The translations under genes were made by a program, and so were the position numbers. Below the pieces are notes generated by a model. It saw only the letters and a list, made by a program, of their open reading frames with translations. It was not told the origin of the DNA and did not search any database. Positions 54,641-64,000 of a DNA stretch of 64,000 nucleotides are shown piece after piece. Positions within the stretch are counted from its first letter, which is position 1. Each line of letters starts with the position of its first letter. Source of the DNA: Mixophyes australis (taxonomy: Eukaryota; Chordata; Amphibia; Anura; Limnodynastidae); NCBI GenBank assembly GCA_036250195.1, contig JAVHZZ010000001.1, forward strand, positions 378,077,407 to 378,141,406, read 5' to 3'.

Positions 54641-55827
54641 CAGGCCGTCAAAACCAGCTGATCCAAACCTTGGTAAAGGAATGGACCCTGAACCAGAAGA
54701 TCTGCCTGCATGGGAAGCCAGAATGGAGGAGCCCCTGCTAATAATAGCAGATCTGAGAACCACGCTCTGCGTGGTCGAAATGGAGCTATTAGAATAGCGG
54801 GAACCCTCTTCACCTTCTTTAGCACCCGTGCAATCATTGGAATGGGCGGGAAAATGTACACCATTCGGTACTGCCAAGGGGCCAACATGGCTTCTACTAT
54901 TTCTGCCGCTGGGTCTCGAGCTCTTGCGCCGTAGCGCGGCACCTGATGGTTCAGACTGGACGACATCAGGTCTATCTCCGGACGGCCCCAACGCTCCACC
55001 AGTAGGGAGAATACCTGACTGTTTAGAGCCCATTCCCCGGGATGAAGTGTGTGTCTGCTGAGGAAGTCTGCTTCCCAATTCTTCACTCCCGGAATGTGAA
55101 TGGCTGAAAACCTGGGGACCTGATGTTCTGCCCACGCTAGTATGCGTCTGGCCTCTCGCATAGCAGCCGCGCTGCGAGTGACCCCCTGATGATTTATGTA
55201 CGCTACCGTGGTGGCGTTGTCGGACTGAATCTGAAGAGGTTTTCCTCTTAGAAAATCCTGTGCTCCTATCAGAGTGTTGTACACTGCTCTCAGCTCTCGA
55301 ATGTTTATTGGAAGACGTGATTCCTGAGGGGACCAGAGACCCTGAAGCCTCAGGGTTCCTGTTACTCCCCCCCATCCCAACAGACTCGCTTCTGTTGTGA
55401 ATGGAGTCCAAGACCATACCTGTAAGGATTGGCCTCTCTCCAAGTTGGATCGGGACGTCCACCAGACCAGAGATAGCCTTGTGGCTGTGGACAGACAAGC
55501 CATCTGTTTATCCCAATTCGTCTGAGACCCTGACCACTTCCGCAGGATCTCTCCCTGAAGTGGACGGGAGTGAAATTGAACAAACAGGACTGCCTCGAAT
55601 ACCGCGACCATTGTCCCCCGGAGCTTCATGCAACTGAGAACCGAGAGACTCCTCTTCCTCAGCATGGCTCTGGTCTTTGTCTGCAAAGCGAAGAGTTTTT
55701 CTGCTGGAAGATAAACTCTCAGAGACTGAGTATCGAAAAACAGAACCAAGAAGCGCATCTGCTGAGTTGGCACCAGCGATGACTTTGGTAAATTCAACAC
55801 CCAACCGTGACTCTGACGAAACTGCAT
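54625..55827 (-). pseudogene. DIRS RNase H and methyltransferase-like domains
   Basis: A 400-codon open frame. RNase H motifs are TEASLLGWGG (first acidic residue Glu where DIRS elements usually have Asp), NIRELRAV, SDNATTVAYINHQG and HIPGVKNWEADFLSR. Then come IDLMSSSLNHQVPRY and YIFPPIPMIARVL, the methyltransferase-like (DAM) segment found in DIRS pol. It ends before the recombinase. Confidence 0.8.
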
Positions 55828-56330
55828 AACAGTCTGAATCTGTTAGAAGAACCGCAGACGGTGCCCTCAACAGAAGGTCGTCTAGGTAAGGGATAATTGT
55901 TATGCCCTTCTGGCGCAATAGACTGGCCATGACTGCCATGATCTTGGTAAAGACTCTGGGAGCAGTAGCCAGGCCGAAGGGGAGTGCCCTGAACTGAAAA
56001 TGTGCCCTTTCCTACTGCGAACCGAAGGTGACTCTGGTGTCCTTCGCAGACCGGTACATGTAGGTAAGCAACCTTGATATCTAATGATGCCAAAAACTCC
56101 CCTTTTTCTATCCCTGCTATCACAGAGCGAAGGGATTTCATGCGGAATTTTTGAATCTTTAGCTACTTGTTTAGAGAATGAAGATTCAGGGTGGGCCGGA
56201 AGGATGCGTCTGGTTTTGGCACCAGGAAGAGGTTTGAATAAAAACCCCGCCCCCTTTCTAGAGGAGGCACCTAAACTATTACTTGTGCAGTAAGGAGCAT
56301 TTGCATGGCCTCCTGAAGTGCTACACATCT
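55508..56330 (-). pseudogene. DIRS reverse transcriptase, frame-broken
   Basis: Motifs appear in two frames: SLRSVIAGIEKGEFLASLDI (56090-56140 region) in one, and ITIIPYLDDLLLRAP with catalytic YLDD (about 55870-55890) in another. At least one frameshift separates them. Confidence 0.75.
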
Positions 56331-56558
56331 GAGGGGACAAGAGGGGAGAAGAGTGACGAAGAACCTGTGAGGAGGGGAGTGGGCTAGATCTATGACATAG
56401 CCCCAGGACACAAAGTCGTGCCCCCATCTGATGCTCCCCCTGAAGAACTATGTCACGCGGAGGGTTTGTCTGCTGGACGAGCAGAACCTCTCCTTGCTGT
56501 ACCTCTACCTCCTCTGCCTTTATTTGCTGATGATCTAGACGCTGAGGAATGCCCTCTA

Positions 56559-57374
56559 TTAAAGGCACCTCCCCCTCGGGAAAAAACTCCGAAGGGAACG
56601 AAATCTACCCTGACGGGGTCTGTTAGAAACCGTGGGTAGAGCAGTACTCTTTCCTCCCGTGGTCTCCTGAATAACCCTTTCGAGCTCTGCCCCGAATAGA
56701 GTTAGTCTGTCAAAGGGTAAATTCTCTAAAGCTCTCTTAGAGTCTGCCTCCACTGACCAAGTCCATAACCATAGGTTACGGCAAGCAGCTACAATAAGAG
56801 CCGAGGCCTTAGCATTTACAGAAACTGCTTCCATGGCAGCGTTCGCTACATACTCCGAAGTTTCTAGTACATGCTCTGCTAGATTTTCAAGCTCTGTACG
56901 CGGAGTGTTATCTCTAAGGCCCTTAATCAAAGCCTCCATCCATAACTGCACCGCCCTGTTGGCCCAGGCTACAGCCATATTGGGTCTAAACAAACTTCCC
57001 ACAGCTGTATAAGCTGATCGAAGGGCCAGATCACACTTCTTATCAGTGTAATCCTTAAGGGTTATCCTCTCCTGGACCAGGATAGCCGAAGATAATGCTA
57101 ACCGGGCTACCGGAGTGTCCACCTTAGGCAACGTGTCCCATTTTACTGTGTCCTCAGGAGGCAGAAGATAAAGGGACTTAAACTTTCCCGGTATCATAAA
57201 CTGCTTATTTGGCTTCTGCCAAGCTTCAGAGATAATCTCCAACATTTTTGGAGAATGCAGGAATATCGCTAACTGTGCCTTAGGTCTTTTAAATAGAGAG
57301 ATACCCTTAGGTGCTGTGGGTTCCGGATCAGCCAACCCTAAGGCATGCCTGATTCCCCAAACAAGACTATCCAC
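56559..57374 (-). pseudogene. DIRS gag-like ORF, C-terminal part
   Basis: 271 codons of helical, capsid-like sequence (SLVWGIRHALGL, then KWDTLPKVDTPVARL) ending in a basic segment. It is in a different frame from the N-terminal part. This pattern is typical of vertebrate DIRS gag proteins. Confidence 0.7.
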
Positions 57375-57457
57375 ACTCGTGGAGCCAGAATCATAAAGGG
57401 TCTCCCCTTCCGGGTCTAATCTGTCTTGCCTTCCTCCGCTGAGGAGAGATCAGAGAG

Positions 57458-57874
57458 CTAATCTACGTCCAGACCTTCATCCGTAATGGCTCTCTTACCC
57501 TGCTGGGAAATAGATACTAGCCTATCTTCCCTGTGGGTAGACCCTGCCTGTGATGTGGAAGCATTGTCATCCGACTGGCTGTCTGCAAGTGTAAGTGGGG
57601 TAGTGTTCTCACGTACCTCTATTACCCGCATCATCACGGTCGTCAGTTTTTCCATAGTTGAGGAAAAGGACTGCATCCAGGGCGGTTCTACCATCGCAGA
57701 AGACCCCTCCTGGGCTGAGCTGTGTTGCCTCTGAGCGTCCGCAGTACAAGCTGCGCAAAGGGCATTTCGGTCTGTGTGGCCAACAGAAAGTATTGTGTTA
57801 CATTTTTCACAGGTAAAATACATTGCAGAAGGCACAGAGTGACCCTTGCTTTTAGCTGTCCCCTTCTCCGCCAT
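57458..57874 (-). pseudogene. DIRS gag-like ORF, N-terminal part
   Basis: From Met at 57874 (MAEKGTAKSK) it has a CX2C...CX2C zinc-ribbon-like segment (CEKCNTIL...CAAC) and a Ser/Thr-rich tail. It stops at TAG (57458-57460), and a frameshift follows before 57374, so gag is split. The longer open frame to 57973 adds a hydrophobic N terminus without support. Confidence 0.65.
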
Positions 57875-58909
57875 TGTCCTGCTTCTTAAAATAATTATTA
57901 AAAGAAAGGCAGACAAACTAAGGCTACAGAATAGATGGCTCCTGTGCTGGGAAGTCTCTACGAAGAGCACCACTCCAAATATTAAAAAGACCGTATAGTA
58001 CTGTCTGTGAAAATTCCTATTACATGAAATAACTCACAAGACCAGAATATTCACATATAACACCTCCACAATACTGCTATAATCATACAAGCCTGTTAGA
58101 TTTTAATGCAGATGTGGATATCACCGGAGAGGCAGAGCAGAGGGATCCAGGACAGCGCTGCACGCTTTCAGCAGTGACTCTCACCGTTCACCGCGCGGGA
58201 AGACCAGAGGCAGGAAGCTGTTCATACTCCTCCCCTTCCTGACGCTGCCCGCTCTGCTTCTTCCAAACTCGCTGGCCCCATCCACGAATTGGCCGCCTAG
58301 GAGTGCCTTGGCGCGCGCTGTCAGAAGTGCCCAGCACAGCGCGCGATGTTCCTGCAACCAACTCACCTCTCCCGAGTGTGAGTGCTGCTTAACTGTCCCC
58401 CAAAATGCTCGTTATCTGCGGGTAGAGCGGGGACCTGCCGGCAAGCTGTCCGCGGCAAGGGAGGAGAGGCTGCTACAGCTTCCTCCCCTGTCGCTACCAT
58501 TTAGTGCATCTAAGCAGTGATTTTTCCATTACCTCTATAGGCCTAAAACTAATGCCGGCAGATGTGCTGGTAATGTGAGCGCGAAGCTTCACTTACCTGC
58601 GCTAGGATCCAGAGTGAGCAGAGCTAAGTCCTACTCACTCTGCTGGGTCTTTTCTGGGATCCTGCGCTGCACCTAAAGGGAATAAAAAATAAAAACATGT
58701 AACCTAAAGACTAAACAGAGTATAGGCAGGAGCCTATGCTCTAGTGACCTTGACTCTCCAGTCACTTACAAAAAACTGAGGATCTCTCTGGAGAGGAGGG
58801 GCATAGCAGGGGAGGAGTCCAAAGACTTAGCAGTTAAAGTGACAAGACTCCTGAGCCCTCTACTATACCCCAATGTATCGCAGTGCCCCCCAATGGCAGG
58901 GAAGATAAA
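57875..58909 (-). other. DIRS 5' leader and right terminus
   Basis: About a kilobase upstream of gag, including a CpG-rich part near 58130-58480 and the inverted terminus. No coding region seen. Confidence 0.55.
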
Positions 58910-58910
58910 A

Positions 58911-59154
58911 CAATTGTTTAACTTGAAAAAAATTATTTTGTTTTATATCTCATGTATGAGAAAATACTGATGGGATTCAAATGTTGAATTCTCAATATAG
59001 TTTAAGAATAGTAAAATCATATATAGCATTCACTCATAGTTAAATCATATAGTTCAAACATTTGATATTATTGACTCTTCTCTGTTTGAAGAGTGTAGCC
59101 ATGTTGTTAAGCACCTCACTACACAACTCAGGGCTATACAACATATATGCATGG

Positions 59155-59226
<72 letters not shown>

Positions 59227-59600
59227 ATGTGTGTACATAATGTAAAAACACACTGTTATAATCATATATATTTAAGGCATACTTCTAGGACCACAGTGGA
59301 GAATACATTTTATAGCCTGTGTACGGCATGTATACTTGAAATTATCATATCTTTACACCTTTTGTTAAATTATTATATTGAGATGACAAATAACTATATC
59401 TGGAAGCTGTATAGAATTGATTATTGAGATCTTTATAGTGAACAGTTCATATAGTGTAGGACTGGGGCATGAAGGGCCCACCAGGGGAATGCACTTGTAG
59501 GGAGCTATAAATTATTGTTTGTGTGTGAGGGGCGTGACTAGTCAGAGCATAATATATTCTGAAGAAGTTTGAAAGACAATTAAAAAAATATGAAAGAAAA
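58911..59600. other. Intergenic DNA with a (TA)n/(GT)n microsatellite
   Basis: No gene. The only distinct feature is the microsatellite at 59157-59236. Confidence 0.5.
59157..59236. repeat. (TA)n followed by (GT)n microsatellite
   Basis: About 28 TA units run directly into GT-rich sequence. The reading frames over it are artefacts. Confidence 0.95.
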
Positions 59601-60475
59601 TTCTGGTTTATTTAGTGGCATTTGTGTAATAATGTGAAAGGACACAGAGAAAAAGTATTGAACACATGAAGAAAGGGAGGTGCAAAAAGGCATGGAACGC
59701 CAGACACCACCTGAAATCTATCAGTAATTAGAAAGCAATCCTGCCAGCTGGTTCAGCCACAACTGATGGCCTATAAAAAGGTGTCTCATTATGAAGGTGT
59801 CACACAGGAAACATCTCATGATGGGTAAAATCAAAGAACTCTCTCAAGACCTTCTCTACCTTATTGTTGAAAATCATACTGATGGCATTGGCTACAGAAG
59901 GATCTCTAAACTGCTGAATATTCCAGTGAGCACTGTTGGTGCCATAATCTGTAAGTGGAAAGAACATCATTTCACCATAAACCGGCCACAACCAGGTGCA
60001 CCTCGCAAGATTGAGTGAAAAAAATGATCAGAAGAGTTGTCCAAGAACCAAGGACCACTTGTGGAGAGCTTCAGAAAGACCTGGAGTTAGCAGGTACAAT
60101 TGTTTCAAAGAAATCAATAAGCAATGCACTCAACCCCCATGGCCTGTATGCACACTCACCACGCAATACTTCTTTGCTGAAGAAAAAGCATGTTGAAGTT
60201 CGTTTACAGTTTTCTGCACAACATTTGGACAAGTCTGTGAAATACGGGCAGAATATAGTGTGGTCAGATGAAAGGAGAATTGACCTCTTTGGATGCCATA
60301 ATACACACCATGTTTGGAGGAGATATGGCACTGCACATCACCCCAAAAACACCATACCAACAGTGAAGTTTGGTGGTGGGAACATCATTGTGTGAGGCTG
60401 TTTTTCTGCACACGGTACTGGTATACTGCATTCCATTGAAGGAAGGATGAATGGAAAAATGTACCGACACATATA
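59600..60475 (+). mobile_element. Tc1-like transposon, 3'-truncated
   Basis: It contains a 5' untranslated part and about two thirds of a Tc1 transposase. The similarity ends abruptly near 60475, where unrelated AT-rich DNA starts. No inverted repeat was located. Confidence 0.75.
59821..60420 (+). pseudogene. Tc1-like transposase, broken
   Basis: The N-terminal part (MGKIKELSQDLLYLIVE, then GYRRISKLLNIPVSTVGAII) is the paired-like helix-turn-helix DNA-binding domain. A frameshift near 60016 leads into the second part (IRRVVQEPRTTCGELQKDL). NIVWSDERRIDLFG holds the first catalytic Asp (near 60265). A stop replaces the Trp after GGGNIIV, and the second Asp and the Glu of the DDE triad are missing. 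Confidence 0.88.
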
Positions 60476-61450
60476 TCTATTAAGACAAAATAGCTAAACA
60501 TACAGGTAGATAAAACATTTAAGAAATTGACACATACCACGATAGTAATAAAATTAGACTTCATTGAGAATATATATTTGTACATTTGTATACCATTAAT
60601 GTATACACTTGCATACAGGGACAAACAGATGACATAGAGCATGTGAAGAACATTTAGTATTGATTCGCTATGAAATCACTAGTGTATTTCCATGTGCTTA
60701 CATTGTATGGATACAAAACACAGCACGTAGATGAAAACATTATAGATTTAAATATGCATACCCACAAAGGCAGCGCTGTTGGAGGAAGTAACATATGAAT
60801 TGTTGGACAGACGGTCGTGAGTGCGTACAAACTTCCAAATTTGCAGAATACAGTTTCATCCTTGATATTGACTTTTAGGAAGTTCACAAAACCAAATCCA
60901 ACAATGTGATGTGCTTTTGTACCATAAATCATGATTGTGGGAGCGTACACTCTTGCAATATCTGACCAAACGGTTGTTTATTGTGTGATCTACACAATAA
61001 TTGCATACGTGTTTACCCAGCTTTTGTGTCTATTAATGTTGTAGTGATCAGACCTAGGTAGGAGTATGGAATTAAAATGTAATCAATCCTAGTAAAGTAT
61101 TGATGGTGAGATCAGGCAAGCTGTAGTGTTAGGATGGTTAATTTGCCAGAGCTTGATGCAATCAGAAGAAAAGTAACTCTCCATCTGTCTTGTGGTGGTA
61201 AGCCAGCATCCTGTATCACTGGCCAATCCACGTTCATGACAGGAGTGCGATCCAGTGTGGATAACAGAACATAGACCATCCGATGATCTTAGGAGAGCCA
61301 TTTTTCCATCCCTTTTGGTATATATAGGTGGAAAGTGTACCCCCATCAGCATAATGCCCTGTACTTCTAGAAGTGGGTGAAGTGCTTTCCTGTGTGTGAG
61401 TAAATGCTTGGATACATCTAGATAGGGCTGTATTCACTCCTCATCCAAGT
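60476..61450. other. Intergenic DNA, no gene recognised
   Basis: Two open frames on the - strand (60654-60950 and 61089-61352) show no domain I recognise and no splice context. Confidence 0.4.
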
Positions 61451-61454
61451 CTAT

Positions 61455-61860
61455 GTTGCCTTTGAGCTCCAGTTTCCTCCCACAGTCCAAAAACATAGTA
61501 GTATGTTGGTGTGTGTGGTAAAGAATTTAAACTGCATTGAGACGAAAAGAGGCCAACAAAAGGCTATCCTTCCAATAGGGGCACTATTGGAAGGATAGCC
61601 TCTTATTTTTCTCTCAATGCAGCAGGTTTTGCTATCCAGGGAGCACACTACAGTCTAACTGTATTATGAAATTTAAACAGTAATGATAGACTGTAAGGAC
61701 CACCATTAGAATTATTGCATATGAAATAATATATAGTAAATCATTAGTGTGGGAAGCCTTACTTTTGTTTCTAAGAGAATTTAGAATGTAAGTTAATAAA
61801 AAAAACATTCTCTTAGAGCTCAGTATTGGTGGCACTATATAAAAGTTAAGAACAAGAGGC
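61455..61860 (-). repeat. Reverse-oriented fragments of the SINE-like repeat seen at 3546-3879
   Basis: CAGTTTCCTCCCACAGTCCA at about 61470 is the reverse complement of the GGAGTGTGGGAGGAAACCGG block near 3726. GGTGGCACTATATAAA near 61830 resembles the other end of such repeats. A perfect hairpin sits between. Confidence 0.5.
61561..61601. repeat. Perfect 17-bp hairpin
   Basis: AGGCTATCCTTCCAATA (61561-61577) pairs exactly with 61585-61601 around a 7-base loop. Confidence 0.9.
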
Positions 61861-62166
61861 CACATAAAATAAACCGTATCTATGAGATAAAAAAAAATAT
61901 ATATAATTTAAGTGTGAATCTAACAATTGGTAATGTTTGAGCCAACATCCCTTAAATTATGTGCCCAGCCTCAACACACCCACCCAATTAGATGATGCCA
62001 TATTACAGGACAAGTCTATAGGGAATGGAGGAAGCAGAGGCTAAACCTTAAATAGCAGCAAATTAATCCAGTGTAGGAAATTTTACCATTGAAATTACTT
62101 TTTTTTAGATGATCATAAAATCCAGTTCAATGTCTCTAGACAAGTCTTGTATCTCTGTGATTTTAC
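61861..62166 (-). other. Probable MFSD8 3' UTR or intergenic DNA
   Basis: It lies directly downstream of the MFSD8 stop on the - strand. No convincing polyadenylation signal was placed. Confidence 0.4.
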
Positions 62167-62367
62167 TTATATTCTCCCATGTCGGACAGAAAAAGCAATA
62201 AGTCTTTTGTAAACAGCTGCCAAGTGTACTATAGAAATTGTCACAATTCCACAAATAAGACTAAAGGTCCATCTTGGTCCCAGGTGTGTATAGGTCTCAC
62301 TGACAAATACAGGTCCAAGTGTTCGGGCTGCACTGCCGGCAGCAGTTAACCAGCCCATATATAGGCC
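62167..62367 (-). CDS. MFSD8: MFSD8 (CLN7), last coding exon
   Basis: The exon begins after TTTTTGTAG (acceptor at 62368-62369 on the - strand) and ends at TAA (62167-62169). It encodes the C-terminal helices of a major-facilitator lysosomal membrane protein. [20 protein letters not shown] and [16 protein letters not shown], then [14 protein letters not shown], follow the C terminus of vertebrate MFSD8 closely. The protein ends two residues earlier than the human form I know. The remaining exons lie to the right, beyond the window. MFSD8 is also the convergent neighbour of PLK4 in human. Confidence 0.88.
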   Translation of the reverse strand, partial: GLYMGWLTAAGSAARTLGPVFVSETYTHLGPRWTFSLICGIVTISIVHLAAVYKRLIAFSVRHGRI

Positions 62368-62369
62368 CT

Positions 62370-63236
62370 ACAAAAATAAAAGAATAAGTGAGAGCAGCAA
62401 ACAATCTTCAGATTTTAGTAGAGATTTGACCTATACAGAAGTCGCTGTTTGCATTTTAGTGCCAAGCAGTAAGTTTAGTTATATTGGACAGCATGAAACT
62501 GAAGCATATACTGTAAGCAGCAAGGACTGTTTGTATATGTCGTCTCCAGGATATCCTTCTACTTTCCCAACTTTCTCCATACTGTAGTTCTCAATTACAG
62601 GTTTTATCCACAATATAAATATTTACTAACAGGTGCGCTGTAAAAATGCACAATATTCGCAAATAATGCTTGTTACCAAAGGCATGCTCCACCAAAAGCA
62701 TGGTCCACCACTTATACCATTACAAGAAGTATGCTAATTTACACATTGGATAGACTAATCCTCATAAAGCATACACAGAAAGGGTCATTTAGCATCAGGA
62801 AACAATGTGGTCTTGTGGGTCCACATGGAAATGCACATGCCACTTCACAGTCCGACTTACTATGAATTTAGGACCACCCCTTCACTAATTTGAACATTTA
62901 CATTTTTCTTATAAATGAGGCTCGAGCATTAAATAACTAATGAGAGTGAAGGGAGGTCAGGATTGTCTTTACTATGTGTACGTACAGTGCATTCTTTTAA
63001 AATTAATCTTGTAGAATTGTGGCTGTAAATGCACTTTCCAACAGAACGTGAGACTAGTAGGTGCAAAAAGCATATTCTTCACCACCTCCAAAATAATTTA
63101 AAAATCAAGTCCATGTCAGTGAAAAAAAAAAGGATTTATGGCCACCGTCTCCACTCCTTGAATTTCATTTGAATATCTCATTTTGCGTGTAGAACCTATA
63201 CAGATACCTAGCCTGCATTCAGAAAAGAACACCCCC
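62370..63236 (-). other. MFSD8 last intron, no feature seen
   Basis: No exon of MFSD8 could be recognised here. By the gene's orientation this is its final intron. Confidence 0.5.
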
Positions 63237-63242
63237 ATTCAG

Positions 63243-63450
63243 GGCCGGATTTACAGCTAGGCAACCTAGGCACCTGCCTAGGGCCTAGCAGCTCTCAGGG
63301 GGCCCTGAGGAGCAATTTAAAAAAAAACCAAAAAAAAAAAACCCCGGCCCCTCCCCCGACTCGCGGGGGGTGGGGGTTCCGCGAGTCGGGGGAGGGGAGT
63401 CGGGTGCCGCGAGTTGGGGGAGGGGTCACACACGGTTTACATTTAGTGAT
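63243..63450. mobile_element. hAT-type repeat start (CAGGGCCGGATTT end)
   Basis: CAGGGCCGGATTTACAGCTA begins near 63240 and leads into the GCACCTGCCTAGGGCCTAGC block common in frog repeats. A G/C-rich palindromic stretch (CCCCTCCCCCGACTCGCGGG and its inverse, 63347-63395) follows. The right end was not found in the window. Confidence 0.5.
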
Positions 63451-63696
63451 TGGGGCAATCACATGTTTTGTTATGGGCAGGTGCAGCGATATTCCTTCAA
63501 TAAAGTGGCATTTTGTTTGTTGGTGGGCGGAGTCAGAGGAGGACAATGAATAAATCACAGGAAGACGGATCTGCTGAAATAAGTGCTGTGTGTGTACTAT
63601 TGCTGCACTTATAGCAGGTAACACTGCTATATAACACTCCAGTCCACAGCTCCTAGATGGAAAAAGGTAAGTTGGGGGAGGGGTAGGGTAGTATAG

Positions 63697-64000
63697 GTGT
63701 GTGTGTCCCCACTGTCTGTGTGTATTATGTGTGTGCGTGTGTCCCCACTGTCTGTGTGTATTATGTGTGTGCGTGTGTCCCCACTGTCTGTGTGTATTAT
63801 GTGTGTGTCCCCACTGTCTGTGTGTATTATGTGTGTGCGTGTGTCCCCACTGTCTGTGTGTATTATGTGTGTGCGTGTGTCCCCACTGTCTGTGTGTATT
63901 ATGTGTGTGCGTGTGTCCCCACTGTCTGTGTGTAGTATGTGTGTGTGTCCCCACTGTCTGTGTGTAGTATGTGTGTGTGTGTCCACTGTCTGTGTGTATT
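63697..64000. repeat. 36-bp minisatellite, about eight units, running off the window
   Basis: The core GTGTCCCCACTGTCTGTGTG recurs every 36 bases from 63707, with two shorter variants. Long open frames on both strands are by-products of the repeat. Confidence 0.92.

Larger units (their letters stand above)
53207..58910 (-). mobile_element. DIRS retrotransposon with inverted termini and internal complementary region
   Basis: The left terminus (from 53207, through the TTGGGGGGCACTGCGATACA block to about 53350) recurs inverted at the right (about 58775-58910). A 95-bp region at 53482-53577 is complementary to both outer ends joined together, which is the defining DIRS feature. There is no target duplication. 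On the - strand the order is gag, reverse transcriptase, RNase H, methyltransferase-like domain, tyrosine recombinase. Stops and shifts in gag and between pol domains show moderate decay. Confidence 0.92.

Noticed and set aside
54440..55498. 352-codon Ser/Gly-rich frame on the - strand
   Set aside because: Mostly an alternative frame of the DIRS RNase H region; only its last ~65 codons are real recombinase sequence, annotated separately.
59054..59427. Frames with Tyr-Ile repeats
   Set aside because: Translation of the (TA)n microsatellite.
60654..60950. 98-codon frame on the - strand as a possible gene or exon
   Set aside because: No recognisable domain or relation to MFSD8, and it lies downstream of the MFSD8 stop.
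63295..63986. Long His/Thr-rich or Cys/Val-rich frames at the right end
   Set aside because: They are translations of the 36-bp minisatellite.
1..64000. CRISPR array, tRNA or rRNA genes
   Set aside because: No regularly spaced short repeats with unique spacers and no cloverleaf or rRNA signature were seen; the tandem arrays present are minisatellites without spacers.

Overview
The window is vertebrate nuclear DNA, most likely from an anuran amphibian. It holds one complete host gene, PLK4 (16 coding exons, + strand, 31809-46108, predicted 975 aa), and the last coding exon of a second, MFSD8 (- strand, 62167-62367). The two lie tail to tail, as in human. Almost everything else is transposable elements. 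The frog call rests on the element mix: Tx1/L1-like LINE, DIRS, Penelope-like, PIF-Harbinger, hAT and Tc1 copies, and MITEs of types abundant in frogs. The species cannot be named from the sequence.

Layout. 1-5.2 kb: AT-rich DNA with a MITE (984-1294) and a decayed Tc1-like element split by a SINE-like repeat (3178-4255). 5.2-6.5 kb: a solo LTR with a 5-bp target duplication (5244-5865) and a purine-rich repeat. 6.5-26.3 kb: a four-level nest. A solo LTR (6515-26339) was split by a palindromic hAT element (7017-25950), which was split by a class I (gamma-like) endogenous retrovirus on the - strand (7202-24867), whose pol gene was split by a full-length Penelope-like element (PLE, 11276-19129). 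The target-site duplications at the inner three levels fix the order. 26.3-27.5 kb: 3' end of a LINE. 27.9-31.4 kb: a transposon with TTA duplications, long inverted repeats and a broken Ulp1/C48-type protease gene. 31.6-46.4 kb: PLK4, with a hAT element, a DIRS terminal repeat and a PLE-like non-autonomous element in its introns. 46.7-51.3 kb: a rearranged DIRS remnant. 51.9-52.2 kb: a PIF-Harbinger transposase first exon. 53.2-58.9 kb: a DIRS element whose inverted termini and internal complementary region are all visible. 59.6-60.5 kb: a truncated Tc1-like transposase. 62.2 kb: MFSD8. 63.2-64.0 kb: another repeat and a 36-bp minisatellite.

How the parts work together. PLK4 is the master kinase of centriole duplication. 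Its kinase catalytic residues, beta-TrCP-type degron and polo boxes are all present, so the gene looks functional despite intronic insertions. The retrovirus shows the usual gene order: gag, then an in-frame amber codon, pro-pol, env, two LTRs, a proline-type primer site and a 4-bp target duplication. Its LTRs differ at only two positions that I could find, so it is young, and the PLE inside it is younger still. I found no CRISPR array, rRNA or tRNA gene.
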